Positions 9,999-21,069 of a stretch of 64,000 bases of DNA are shown here, piece by piece. This stretch comes from Sthenelais limicola. Its lineage: Eukaryota; Annelida; Polychaeta; Phyllodocida; Sigalionidae. The stretch's first letter is position 1; each line of letters opens with the position of its first letter. A model generated the notes under the pieces. It made no database searches. It saw only the letters and a list, made by a program, of their open reading frames with translations, and had not been told where the DNA came from. The stretch lies in the NCBI GenBank assembly GCA_942159475.1, contig OW804098.1:8698773-8762772 (forward strand). The letters are read 5' to 3'. Position numbers and translations under genes: made by a program.

Positions 9999-10397
9999 AG
10001 AATTATTATACACGCATTCAATACTGAGGCCCCGACAGCCGCACATTACTTGTAACGTGGTATTGGACATAGTACATTACCGGCGCGTTGTCATGGCGAC
10101 GCAAATTTGGTGGCGCAAGATTGCCGACGCAAGGTTGCCGACGCAAGTTTGCCGTGTGCGAGGGCTTTCTTTCTCCAACATTTCAACTGTTTCTATAGTT
10201 ATATTTCTCTTGTACGAACACCAGATATGGCAAATTATGTTAATGTATCTTTAATTAAGCATGTTTTGCATGCAAAACTAGGCATGTATAATAATCAACT
10301 TATAGGACTCGTTGCCGCACGGAGCGTAAATAAAGGACTCGACCTGCGGTCTCGTCCTTTATTTACGCTCCGTGCGGCAACTCGTCCTATAAGTGCT
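9999..10397. mobile_element. F10 element: TIR body plus capped hairpin
   Basis: It is inserted in an F1 copy. The body is bounded by ATTATTATACACGCATT (10003) and the inverted GGCATGTATAATAAT (10281). A hairpin of about 100 bases follows (10295-10396). The relative at 60 kb has the same order (reversed), the same body ends and a GTTGTCATGG-like word. Nothing codes. The family is unknown to me; the fold suggests a DNA transposon that uses a structured end. Confidence 0.7.
10295..10396. repeat. Two-tier capped hairpin
   Basis: Near-perfect inverted repeat. The outer box is GGACTCG...CTCGTCC and the inner box repeats GGACTCG, then ACC, loop TGC, GGT, CTCGTCC. On the minus strand each box reads ACGAG...CGAGT, with tandem G-A mismatches and a GCA triloop. 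Confidence 0.9.
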
Positions 10398-10628
10398 AAA
10401 TACAGTTCAACCTAACCAAGCAGATTTCTAGAATCAATGCAATGCCGAATATACTCAAATTTACCTTGTATTGACCAAATTGAAGGCTTATTTAGCAAAA
10501 TTTACTAAAAGTGTACAGCTGCCAATTGTACATTTTCTGAAAATCTGACCCTTATATGACAAGTAGACATTCTTAATGTTCTTTATGTGTGTATCAACGT
10601 GTTGATCTGGTTAAACAATATCACATAT

Positions 10629-11253
10629 GTGATGTGTTACAGGAAAATGAGTCAGAAGTCGCAAAATTCACCCTCGACTGACAGACAGCATGACTTACTA
10701 ACATATAATTGAAATTGTTTGGTTTTTTGGGGGGTTTTTTTCTGTTTTTTTTCTCTTTCTCTTATAAAAAGATAGTGTATCACTGCAACTGTTGAATAGG
10801 CAGGCAGTGGGAACATCGTCACCGCGACGACGCTGTATTGTCTACCCTGCAATAAAATCTGTTATGAAAAAAAGAAAATTGATATTATTCAAAGTGTTTT
10901 TTTCACAAGATCTCTTGATTGAAATGTTCTGACTGTTAGAGGGTTTAGCACTTATAGTCATATAAATCTGTGTACCAAATTTCAGGACATTGTATCAAAT
11001 ATATCCTTGCGGTTTGAAGGCCTTCGTATGGAGTATATTTAGTTACTTTACTGGTAATTACCCATCCAGAAACATTGCTAACTTTTTTTTTGTTCAAAAA
11101 TAAAAATATCTAACTTAAGATATAGAAATACGTATTAGATCTCCTAGCGTTTACTGCCATTAGAATCACCTTGATCTCCTCTTTTTCAAATATGATGGTA
11201 TCTCAAAAATCCATATGTTGCGACTTGTGATAAATTTTCCTAAAACGGATCAT
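10629..11253. mobile_element. F2 MITE with internal insertion
   Basis: Left tip GTGATGTGTTACAGG; right tip of the CGGATCAT type; ATAT on both sides. After GTCGCAAAATT the F2 sequence is interrupted by about 210 bases (10668-10880, including a T-rich run at 10720-10765) before AAAGTGTTTTTTTCACAAG resumes. Confidence 0.8.
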
Positions 11254-11300
11254 ATATATGCAGATCTCACTCTATTGAGTGTGATAAGAACCTACCTTAT

Positions 11301-11527
11301 AGGGCAACTCCACTATAGGTAAAAAACGGCGCCGACAGGCACAATTCGTCGCCGACATGACTAAAAAATTCTAAAAATTCGGCGCACACAAATCACCAGT
11401 GGAAGAGGGGTAAAATAGGTTGTCAGCAACACATTTATTTGTTGCCAACAATTGCAAAATATCTAACTTGATTAGATATTTCGTCGCAAAAATTCGTCAC
11501 AGCCGTTTTTTCCATAGTGGAGTCCCT
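11301..11527. mobile_element. Single-copy MITE (GGCAACTCCACTATAGG ends)
   Basis: Inverted ends: AGGGCAACTCCACTATAGG, AAAAAACGGC at left and GCCGTTTTTTCCATAGTGGA, GTCCCT at right. The interior repeats the words GCCGACA/GTCGCC and TTGTTGCCAACAA. No clear target duplication. Confidence 0.75.
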
Positions 11528-11791
11528 GCATTATGCTATGATATACGACTAACCTGAATGACTGCCTAATTGAATGGTAGCTTTATATATACATCACATG
11601 CACACTTATGTTATTTGGGTAAACAAAACTCAAGACAATTATCTAAAATGTCTTTGGTCCATGAATCTGCATTTAATGGCAAACAAACCGAATATTTAAT
11701 ATATAACATGATAGGGAATTTAATCAGGAAATCCACCATGATGTTGCACTATTGTACCTTTTCATTTCCAGGTCTATCAGTCGTGATACAT

Positions 11792-12026
11792 GGGTCAGAT
11801 TTTCAGAAAATGTACAATTCACCTTCGCCAATCTTCTCAAATAACTCAGATTTCAGACGAAAATATAGTTCAAAATACAGTTCAACCTAACCAAACAGAT
11901 TGCTAGAATCAATGCAATGCCGAACATACTCGAGTTTACCTAGTATTGACCGAATTACAGCCTAATTTAGCAGAATTTACTAAATGTGTACAGCTGCCAA
12001 GTGTACATTTTCTGAAAATCTGACCC
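11792..12026 (-). mobile_element. F1 MITE, subfamily A, ACAT duplication
   Basis: Full-length with both tips intact. ACAT at 11788-11791 and 12027-12030. Confidence 0.92.
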
Positions 12027-12204
12027 ACATACGATATAGTTTTGGATGTTTTTCTTCCTCAGATTGCACGGTGGGGACAAAGATGATATTTGCTAGGAAA
12101 GCAGTGTCATAACACCCAGTATTTTTATCTGGGAAATGAGTGTGGCGAGCTGCAGTCTAGACTAAACATAAGCCGAGCACATAGTTCTACTGGTATCATA
12201 TACT

Positions 12205-12429
12205 GGGTCAGATTTGCAGAAAATGTACAATTCGCCTCCACCAATCCTCTCAAATAACCCACATTTAGGACAGAAATCAGCTTCAAAAAGCAGTTTAACT
12301 TAACAGAACTGATACTTTAAATAAATGCGACACCAAATATACTCAGGTATTGACCATTTTCAGTCTAATTTAGGACAATTTACTAAATGTATAGAGCTGC
12401 CAATTGTACATTTTCTGAAAATCTGACCC
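12205..12429 (-). mobile_element. F1 MITE, subfamily B
   Basis: Full-length. The AGATATACCTAG-type segment has shrunk to CAGGTATTGACC. No matching flanks. Confidence 0.9.
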
Positions 12430-12609
12430 ATGTACAGGGGAGCGTTGGATCATCTTGCTCTTCTTTTATCACCAATATTCCAGATTAGAGAGAGCCTGGA
12501 TGTCCTGAGTAGAAAGGTTAGCCCCCAATCACTTTAGCCTTATCACAACGTGTTCATAGGATAGCCTTTCTCTTGTGGCATACACTGGTCTTATCCAAAC
12601 TATATGTTA

Positions 12610-12834
12610 CGGTCAGATTTTCAGAAAATGTACAATTGGCAGCTCTACACATTTAGGAAATCTTGCTAAATTAGGCTGAAATATTATGAGTACTGGGTAT
12701 ATCTGAGTATATTTGGTATCGCATTGATTTAAAGTATCAGTTATGTTATGTTAAACTGCATTTTAAAGCTCATTTTTGTCTTAAATGTGGGTTATTCGAG
12801 AAGGTGAATTGTACATTTTCTGCAAATCCGACCC
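12610..12834 (+). mobile_element. F1 MITE, subfamily B
   Basis: Full-length; the first G of the left tip is lost (CGGTCAG) and the right tip is CCGACCC. Confidence 0.9.
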
Positions 12835-13087
12835 ATATTTGAAAACATCCTGTGTTTGCAAGGTATTGGTATCATCTCATCTGGAAGTTGGACAAAGTAA
12901 AAAACCCCACAAAAGTTGACTTTGCAAAGGTCCTTGGGTTGTTTTTTTGTAAATGGTAATATCAGTATAGATTTGTTTTCCACGCAAATGCCTTAGTAGT
13001 GGAAAGACATTTTGGCAGCCATACCTTGGATACCTTGGGTGATAGATAAACTAAAACATATTCATGGCGCGTAGATAATAAACATAT

Positions 13088-13500
13088 GTGATATGTTTCA
13101 GGAAATGAGTCACAAAAAGTCGCAAAAATTATATATTTCAAAGTGATTTATTCACAGGATCTCTTTGCAGGAATTTCACCATTCTTGATGGTTTAGGCGC
13201 TGTTGGTAGCATGAATAGATGTCCAAAATCTCAAGAATGTAGATTGAATATATCTTTGCATTCCTAAGGTCATCTTATATAGCATATTTAGCTTCTTTAC
13301 TAGTAATTGTCCACCAAAATATATTGCAAATCTTTTTTTGAAAATACAAATATCAAACTTAAAATATAGAAACACTTCTTGGATGTCCGCCATGTTTACC
13401 ATCATTGGAATCGGCTTGATCTCATCTTTTCAAATATAATGGTATCTCAAAATCCATTTTGTGCCACTTATGGCTGATTTTACTTTAAAAAAAACATCAC
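13088..13500. mobile_element. F2 MITE, ATAT duplication
   Basis: Left GTGATATGTTTCAGG, right AAAACATCAC, with ATAT at 13084-13087 and 13501-13504. The interior has TCATCTTTTCAAATATAATG and GGTATCTCAAAATCC as in other copies. Confidence 0.88.
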
Positions 13501-13559
13501 ATATTCGAGGGTTGCAGTTTATATAGACATATAACACACATTTAGAAACACATAAGTAT

Positions 13560-13665
13560 CCATGTATACGGTAGGGCTTTAAATTCTCCCTATGTTGGGA
13601 GATAAGTGCCCACCGATCGTGTCACCAGTTAATATGACAAAATAAAGTATCAACAACAACAACAA
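13560..13665 (+). repeat. Probable retroposon 3' tail, (CAA)n
   Basis: GACAAAATAAAGTATCAACAACAACAACAAC: an AATAAA-like word followed at once by a 3-base microsatellite, the pattern of truncated non-LTR retroposon 3' ends. The upstream extent is uncertain. Confidence 0.45.
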
Positions 13666-13766
13666 CATTGGGCAACGTATAACAATTAAGTCATACACAT
13701 AAAGGATACATATCAGAGAATGCTTCCTTTCAACTCAATGGTTGCAATCATTGAATACAGATATAT

Positions 13767-14001
13767 GGGTGAAGTCGCCAGAAAATGTACAATTGGCCTT
13801 CGCCAATCCTCTCAAATAACCCTAATTTAAGACAAAAATAAAGTTCAAAATACAGTTCAACCTAACCAAACAGATTGCTAGAATCAATGCAATGCCAAGT
13901 ATACACGGATTTACCTAGTATTGGCCAAATTGCAGCATAATTTAGCAGAATGTACTACATGAATATAGCTGCCAATTGTACATTTTCTGAAAATCTGACC
14001 C
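13767..14001 (-). mobile_element. F1 MITE, subfamily A
   Basis: Full-length. The left tip is the GGGTGAAGTCGCC variant; the right tip is CTGACCC. Confidence 0.92.
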
Positions 14002-14300
14002 ACGTACTGATAATCCACTGGGAACACATCTTTCACTGAACGAGTAAAAATGAGTCAGATTCTTTAACAATCATTCATAATAGTTATTATACTCTAAAAA
14101 GTCTAAGAAAAGACCTCGTATTGCAAGTACTAGATTATTGATAAGAGTTCCATAAATGTTGGAAAGTGAGTTGTGTGCCTCTTGAGCATCTTGCTAATTA
14201 ATAAATGCACCTTGTGGAGTGATGGGTGGAGGAGGAGGAAGAAGAAAATGCGAAAATCTGTCATACAGCCTTTGCCACTGACTTGGGCAATTGCTGTTAG

Positions 14301-14535
14301 GGGTCAGATTTTCAGAGAATGTACAATTCAATTTCGCCAATCTTCTCAAATAACCCAAATTTCAGACGAAAAAAAAGTTCAAAATACAGCTCAACCCAGC
14401 CAAACAGATTGCTAGAATCAATGCAATGCTGAATATACTCGAATTTACCAAGTATTGACCAAAGTGCAGCTTAGTTTAGCAGAATTTACTAAATGTGTAG
14501 AGCTGCCAATTGTACATTTTCTGACAATCTGCCCC
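14301..14535 (-). mobile_element. F1 MITE, subfamily A
   Basis: Full-length; right tip CTGCCCC. Flanks TTAG and TGAG differ by one base, so a 4-bp duplication is possible. Confidence 0.9.
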
Positions 14536-14697
14536 TGAGACTGTCATGAGTGGAATCCTCACATAGACCACCTGGTTATGACCACTAATGCAATCTTTAT
14601 TACGTTTTGTCAGTCCGGACCTGGCGCCCAGACCTGACAACTTGGCCTGGCGCCAACACCTAGCGACGGCCTCACTGGTTCAGTAATGAGAGTACAT

Positions 14698-14932
14698 GGG
14701 TCAGATTGTCAGAAAATGTACAATTGGCAGCTGTACACATTTAGTAAATTCTGCTAAATTAGGCTGCAATTTGGTCAATACTTGGTAAATTCGAGTATAT
14801 GTGGCATTGCATTGATTCTAGCAATCTGTTTGGTTAGGTTGAAGTGTATTTTGAACTTTATTTTTGTCTGAAATTTGGGTTATGTAAGAGGATTGGTGAA
14901 GGTGAATTGTACATTTTCTGAAAATCTGACCC
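14698..14932 (+). mobile_element. F1 MITE, subfamily A
   Basis: Full-length with intact tips. GAGTA occurs close to both ends but is not directly abutting. Confidence 0.92.
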
Positions 14933-14998
14933 AATAAGAGTATAGCATGTGCCCCTCTGTATACTACTGGGTGCGGATGAAGCTTGAAGGGATGCTCA

Positions 14999-15115
14999 CA
15001 GGTAGGGGGGTGGGGACGGGGGTCGGGGGTCGGGGGGGGTGCAGGAGGAGGGAGGGAGGGGGAGGGGTGCAGGAGGAGGGAGGGAGGGGGGTGCAGGAGG
15101 AGGAAGGGAGGAGGT
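14999..15115 (+). repeat. G-rich low-complexity tract
   Basis: GGAGGAGGGAGGGAGGGG-type repeats with interspersed GTGCAGGAGGAGG units. Multiple G-runs could form quadruplexes. Open frames through it are compositional. Confidence 0.9.
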
Positions 15116-15129
15116 TCACTCAGCATCCG

Positions 15130-15963
15130 TCTTTTTGAAAACCATAAAAATAAGTCACTTTCCAGCTACGGTTATCATACCCGCTGGAGTCCCTGGGTTA
15201 AAAGTTCGTGTATGGTCTGGTGGGCTTAGTTAAAAAACAAAATTTCCAATTATTGTCATTTTTCTTTCATTATTTAGAATGTTTATACAGCAAATCAATA
15301 AGTCGAATCATTTCACAAGTAGTCAAGTACAATGAAGATACATAGTGATTTCGCAAATCAGTTTTAACCTAGACATGGGCTCACGGGTATATATATATTC
15401 ATTGCTGAATTCCATGGTTTTCTGTCCACTGCTGTGTCTAACTACTGACTGATTTTACAGTCGATTAGCTGTATAAAACTTCTAAATAAAATATAGATAT
15501 AACATAACATTTAGTTGGTGATAGAATTAATAGATGATATACAAATTAAATAAGAGAAATGATCATTACTAAGAAATATAGGGGTGTGCGACATTTTCTA
15601 CATCAATCTTTGATAACCTCTTGTACAAAAACTAATGGTATACATAATTCAATGGCAAACTGAGATATATTACCGCCTATATATTGCCGTCACACCTACC
15701 AATCTACTCAGAGCGATCAAGCAAAATATAATGTTGACCATTTTATGGGTCATCATATATTTTGGTTAGATTGCCGTTAGCCTGATTAAATAATGGGGTC
15801 TCACGTATCAGAAAATATAGGAAAGGGAAATATGCAAATTGTTTTTTTTACAGCCATTAGGTTGGCCATAGGTTTGGAAATGTTAAAACGCTTTATCACA
15901 GGCCATCGCACATACAGGGGGTTAGGCTCAACCTTTGGTGTTGATGACCTCACGAGGCTATAT
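15130..15963. other. Unannotated AT-rich stretch
   Basis: No family was recognised. ATAACATAACATTTAG near 15502 may be a weak retroposon tail. Confidence 0.45.
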
Positions 15964-16362
15964 GTGTTTCGGGAAAATGAGTCAGAAGTCGCAAAAAATG
16001 ATACGTTTAATGTAAATTATCCACAAGATCTCTTTGGTGGAAATCTCTCATTCTTGGAGAGTTGAGTGCTGTTAGTAGCATAAATACATTTCCCAGAGTT
16101 GGAGACAGTGGCTATATCGATGCGTTTCAAAGATCATCCTATGGAGTATATTTAGCTATACTCCACCCAGAAACATTGCAAACCTTTTTTTAAAACATAA
16201 ATGATATCAAACATAAAATATAGAAACACTTCTTAGATGTCCTTAATGTTCACCATCATTAGAATCGGCTTGATCTCATCTTTTTGAATATGATGAACAA
16301 AATATGATGATCTCAAAATCCATTTTTAGCGACTTGTGACTTATTTTCCGAAAACGGATCAC
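15964..16362. mobile_element. F2 MITE, worn left tip
   Basis: Begins at GTGTTTCGGGAAAATGAGTC (the first bases GTGAT are lost) and ends in the alternative tip ACGGATCAC followed by ATAT. Confidence 0.82.
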
Positions 16363-16669
16363 ATATAATATTGGGGAATTCTCATTGTATTGGGAGATTC
16401 CAAAGTAGAACCAACCGTAATGATAAAAGCTCAGGTATTATTATAACACCCGGACACAGTGAACTAAGACAATTAAAAACCATTTTGAGCAGGTGTCAGA
16501 GCTGAGCCACTCAGACTGAACCGAGTAACCTCTGCACCTGCAGCCATTGCACTTGGTGCAGCCCGGGCGGCCAGGTCAAGCTATAGGAGCCATATACCAG
16601 CACCCAGGTGTTGGCTGGCTATCAAGCTCACCTGCTTCCTCGCGGGCTAAGAATGATATGAGTCAGATC
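16363..16669. other. Unannotated stretch
   Basis: GC-richer unique DNA at 16490-16640 with no tRNA, frame or repeat that I recognise. Confidence 0.45.
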
Positions 16670-16893
16670 TTTAGAGAATGTACAATTCGCCTTATCCAAT
16701 AATCTCAAATAACTCACATTTGAGACAGAAATGAGCTTCAAAATGCAGTTTAACATAACAGAACTGATACTATAAATCAATGCGATACCAAATATACTCA
16801 GATATACCCGGTATTATTCATTTTTCAGCATAGTTTAGGAGAATTTCCAAATGTGTAGAGATGCCAATTGTACATTTTTTGATGATCTGAGCC
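16670..16893 (-). mobile_element. F1 MITE, subfamily B, ATAT duplication
   Basis: Diverged copy with tips GAGTCAG and CTGAGCC. ATAT at 16666-16669 and 16894-16897. Confidence 0.87.
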
Positions 16894-17186
16894 ATATGTG
16901 TGTTTGTAGGGGGGTTGGGTTGTACCTGAGGTGATGGGCAATATAGGTTAACTTAAAAATCTTGGCAAGTATTCAAGAGAAAAGCCATGATAATATAATT
17001 ACATTTGAAAAATACTATATACTAGAAGTTTCACCAGATCCAAAACACATTCAGGAGGTGTACCAGGTGTATGAAGATGGACTCGATCGATATGTCATGT
17101 AACCTAAAGATTTCCCCTCGATTGTATACATGTATATATATATTTTAGTGAATAAATCATACCACATTCGTCCCATCGAGATTTAA

Positions 17187-17555
17187 AGGTGGTCTCCACT
17201 GGCTGCGGTAAGCTCTGTGGTAAGCCTTGCGATGGTTTGTGCTGGTTCTGTAGGTGGAGAGGAATGACGAGGTCCTGCCTACATGGTTCTACTGGCCTTG
17301 TAGGCAGGACCTCGCCACTTCTCAAGTTATCTCAACACCATTGCAAGGCTTACCACAGAGCTTACAGCAGAGCTTACTGCAGCCAGTGGAGACCACCCTT
17401 TTCACAGCACCATCGCAAGGCTTACCACAGAGCATACTGCAGAGCTTACTGCAGAGCTTACCGCAGCCAGTGGAGACCACCCTTATCTCACCACCATTGC
17501 AAGGCTTACTGCAGAGCTTACAGCAGACCTTACCGCAACCAGTAGAGACCACCCT
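17187..17555. mobile_element. F6 TTAA-target element with triplicated right end
   Basis: Flanked by TTAA at 17183-17186 and 17556-17559. The left end is AGGTGGTCTCCACTGGCTGC. The complementary right end occurs three times in tandem (ending near 17399, 17483 and 17555), each about 75-85 bases and each rich in the word GCAGAGCTTACC. A hairpin (GAGGTCCTGCCTACA and complement) sits at 17269-17313. TTAA fits piggyBac- or Kolobok-type transposition. Confidence 0.87.
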
Positions 17556-17842
17556 TTAACGTGAATCTACCAACAATAACACGTTTGGAAGGGTTGGACT
17601 AGGCGCAGAGCAGCCATCTCTTAGAAGCTAGCAAAGCTGATCATTATAGACTTGGCAATAAGAGGCGCATGGCACGCATACTTATTGTCGATCATGCAAT
17701 CTGGCCATGCAGGGTGAGGTCTATATAGAATAGGACCAACAACAATTGCTGGGAGAGATTGGCTCAGTCTCTGTCAGGAACCCGCTACAATTCACTGAGC
17801 TGTTCATTACATTGCCTTCAATCCTTCTTACCTCTATATTAT

Positions 17843-18077
17843 GGGTCAGATTTTCAGAAAATGTACAATTCGCCTTCACCAATCCTCTCAAATAACAGAT
17901 ATTCCAGACAAAAATTAGCTTCAAAATGCAGTTTATCATAACAGAACTGATCCTATATATCAATGCGATACCAAATATACTCAGATATACCCGGTATTCA
18001 TCATTTTCCAGCATAATTTAGCATAATTTACTGAATGTGTACAGCTGCAAATTGTACATTTTCTGAAAATCTGAACC
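17843..18077 (-). mobile_element. F1 MITE, subfamily B
   Basis: Full-length with right tip CTGAACC. ATTAT abuts both ends (17838-17842 and 18078-18082). Confidence 0.9.
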
Positions 18078-18105
18078 ATTATACTGAATTCTATTCTTTG
18101 CGTGA

Positions 18106-18340
18106 GGGTCAGATTTTCAGAAAATTTACAATTCAACTTTGCCAATATTCTCAAATAACCCAAATGTCAGACGAAAATCAAGTTTGAAATACAGTTCAAC
18201 CTAACCAAACAGATTGCTAAAATCAATGCAATGCCGAACATACTCGAATTTACCTAGTATTAAACAAATTGCAACCTAATTTAGCAGAATTTATGAAATG
18301 TGTACAGCTGCCAATTGTACATTTTCTGAGAATCTGACCC
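18106..18340 (-). mobile_element. F1 MITE, subfamily A
   Basis: Full-length, only 28 bases from the previous copy. Flanks GTGA and TTGA agree at three positions. Confidence 0.92.
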
Positions 18341-18562
18341 TTGAATAGAATCCTGCATGCTTTGTGCAGACTAGAAATCTAACAAAAGTGGCCATGACAC
18401 AAGAGCCACAAACGGTCTTTCGGCTCTCAAAATTAAGGCATGTAAAAAAATGCTGAATCGCAATATTCTTCTTCTTATAAAACCAATGTAAAAGGAGGAG
18501 GCAGAGTTCTTGCGCCAGAAATGTCCAGAGCCAAAGGCCAGTGCTTCTCACATTTGGGTTAT

Positions 18563-18797
18563 GGGTCAGATTTTCAGAAAATGTACAATCGGCAGCTCTA
18601 CACATTTAGGAAATTCTCCTAAATTAGGCTGCAATTTGGTCAATACTAGGTAAATTCGAGTATATTTGGCATTGCATTGATTCTAGCAATCCGTTTGGTT
18701 AGGTTGAACTGTATTTTGAACTTTATTTTTGTCTTAAATGTAAGTTATTTGAGAGGATTGGTGAAGGCGAATTGTACATTTTCTGAAAATCTGACCT
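18563..18797 (+). mobile_element. F1 MITE, subfamily A, TTAT duplication
   Basis: Full-length; the left interior has the B-like TTAGGAAATTCTCC variant. TTAT at 18559-18562 and 18798-18801. Confidence 0.92.
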
Positions 18798-19092
18798 TTA
18801 TGACTGGCAGCGGTGTGGAGAAATGCACTAAACGTTCTTGGTAACCCCTGGCAACACTTCACCAGCCTCACATCTTGGAACACGAGGAGAACAAACCCAG
18901 AATCAGAGCAACTCGTTCCTTTGATCTCACATCTGTGATTTTTTATCCCAGACAGCAGCTCGGAAATCAATAATTGTCTTTTTGTGGTTGGTTCTCGGTC
19001 ACAATCAATTAGTCTTTTTCTTTCATATTGAAAGCCCCAAAATAGTGCCGACGATCAATGCATCGTTGGAGGTGAATGAGTGCATTGCTTGA

Positions 19093-19327
19093 GGGTCAGA
19101 TTTCCAGAAAATGTACAATTGGCAGCTGTACACATTTAGTAAATTCTGCTGAATTAGGCTGCAATTTGGCCAATACTAGGTAAATTCGAGTATATTCAGC
19201 ATTGCATTGATTCTAGCAATCTGTTTGGTTAGGTTGAACTGTATTTTGAATATTATTTTCGTCTGAAATTTGGGTTATTTGAGAAGATTGGTGAAGTTGA
19301 ATTGTACATTTTCTGAAAATCTGACCC
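19093..19327 (+). mobile_element. F1 MITE, subfamily A
   Basis: Full-length; flanks TTGA and ACGA, so no secure duplication. Confidence 0.92.
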
Positions 19328-19457
19328 ACGAGTCTGCGATTCCAACATGTCTGCGATGCACGGGGCAGCACGTGTTTCAGGACAAAATCCCACCGTCATA
19401 ATACCGATGTATACATTGTAATTCAAAGGAAAAGTGAAAGGAATTCAACCAGCTATT

Positions 19458-19485
19458 GGGTAAGATTTTCAGAAAATGTACAATT
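19458..19485 (+). mobile_element. Extra F1 terminal repeat paired with a downstream end
   Basis: A lone 28-base F1 end with a GGGTAAG tip. TATT directly before it (19454-19457) matches TATT directly after the right end of the next F1 copy (19906-19909), so the duplication belongs to this outer end and not to the inner left end at 19625. Confidence 0.75.
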
Positions 19486-19624
19486 CAATCTTGGTGTGCA
19501 TATCCTATCTACATAGGCGTCAAAGTGCACATTATTAAATGGAAAATGTTGATTCCCCTTATCGGCTAGAAAGACACGCTAACGTGAAAGATAACGCGGC
19601 ACCTGAGGTGCACTATATATATAT

Positions 19625-19905
19625 GGGTAAGATTTTCAGAAAATGTACAATTCGCCTTCACCAATCCTCTCAAATAGCCCACATTTAAGACAAAAATGAG
19701 CTTCAAAATGCATTTTAACATAACAGAACTGATGCTTTAAATCAATGCGATACCAAATATACTGCGATATTGTTATGTAACATTACATAACATTGTGTAA
19801 CCTCATTTTATTTATATTAAAATTTATCATTTTTTTTAGCAGAATTTAGCTGAATTTACTAAATATATAGAGCTGCCAATTGTACATTTTCTGAAAATCT
19901 CACCC
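19625..19905 (-). mobile_element. F1 MITE, subfamily B, with internal insertion
   Basis: The interior carries extra TGTTATGTAACATTACATAA sequence (about 19770-19825), itself partly palindromic. The right tip is CTCACCC, matching the GGGTAAG type of the left ends. Confidence 0.85.
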
Positions 19906-19909
19906 TATT

Positions 19910-20834
19910 GCTCTGCGTCACGATGCATGTTTTCAATGGATCCGCACTCTATAGGTAGTTGCACTAAATAAGGCCCATGACGTGGACACTTATTGAAATA
20001 TAAAATTCAGCACTTTAATCTGGAATGTGTAACTTGTAATTTGGTATACTTATAATTTTAGAGCCATACTTGAGATTTGAATTGTTTTTCTTAATTAAAA
20101 TCACTGATGTAACCATGGCGACCAACTAAGCCTAACTATGCTCCCTTATTTGGTTATGTCATCACTCTGGTCATATTTTGGGCTATATTTGCCTTTTAAC
20201 TAGTATTCCAATTGAATTTACAATAGTTTAATTTCATTTCATTTCTTCTTAGAGCAATTTTTTTGAGAATTCAATATCTACAATACATCATATCATCAAT
20301 GGAATTTGGACATCAGCCTTATGAAATAATCTGGGAGGTCTATCATTCTGATTAAAAACAAGATGTTTCCTTATCTTCGATGTCTACCCAAACCAGGTCA
20401 AAATTGGTCAATTTTTACCATTTCGACGCTCGACTCTTACTATTTTTATTCCTTGGGACAATATTGGAATCACACATGTGATATATCATCAGATGCGGAA
20501 ATTTGTTTATCACAATTTGCTGAGATAAAATTAGTTTTCATCAATTTTTCATGAAATGAGAGCGATTTGATTGCCACAAGGTCCTTATGTTTTTACAATT
20601 TCAAAATTTTTCAGAAACAGTTGCCATGGCAACTTGACCATCAAACATAATTTCTAAAAAGTGACAGTTGTACCAAACCCTTCCCCACATTGTAAGCTCT
20701 GATAATATATATACTTGTTCAGGACTCGTATAAAAAAATAAAAAGCTATTAGGGTTCAATAGGAGGGATGTCTGGAAACATAATGTTTATGGGCCTTATT
20801 TAGTGGTTCGAGCTATAGCGCAGAATTGTTGTAT
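19910..20834. other. Unannotated stretch
   Basis: Unique AT-rich DNA without inverted ends, tandem repeats or a credible exon. Confidence 0.5.
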
Positions 20835-21069
20835 GGGTCAGATTCTCAGAAAATGTACAGTTGGCATTATTACACATTTAGTACATTCTGCTAAATTAGG
20901 CTACAATTTGGCCAATACTAGGTAAATTCAAGTATATTCGGCATTGTACTAATTCTAGCAATCTGTTTGGTGAGGTTGAACCTTATTTTCAACTTTATTT
21001 TTGTCTTAAATGTGGGTTATTTGAGAGGATTGTTAAAAATAAATTGTACATTTTCTGAGAATCTGACCC
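20835..21069 (+). mobile_element. F1 MITE, subfamily A
   Basis: Full-length with intact tips. The interior has a private change (CTTATTTTCAAC). Confidence 0.92.

Larger units (their letters stand above)
9920..10551 (-). mobile_element. F1 MITE, subfamily A, split by F10
   Basis: F1 runs to ACAAAAATAAACTT near 9998, is interrupted by about 400 bases, and resumes at AAATACAGTTCAACC near 10398. TTAT flanks both outer ends (9916-9919 and 10552-10555). Confidence 0.85.

Noticed and set aside
14947..15138. Glycine-rich open frames
   Set aside because: Direct product of the G-rich low-complexity tract.
16490..16640. tRNA or SINE head in a GC-richer block
   Set aside because: No A/B box pair or cloverleaf could be drawn.
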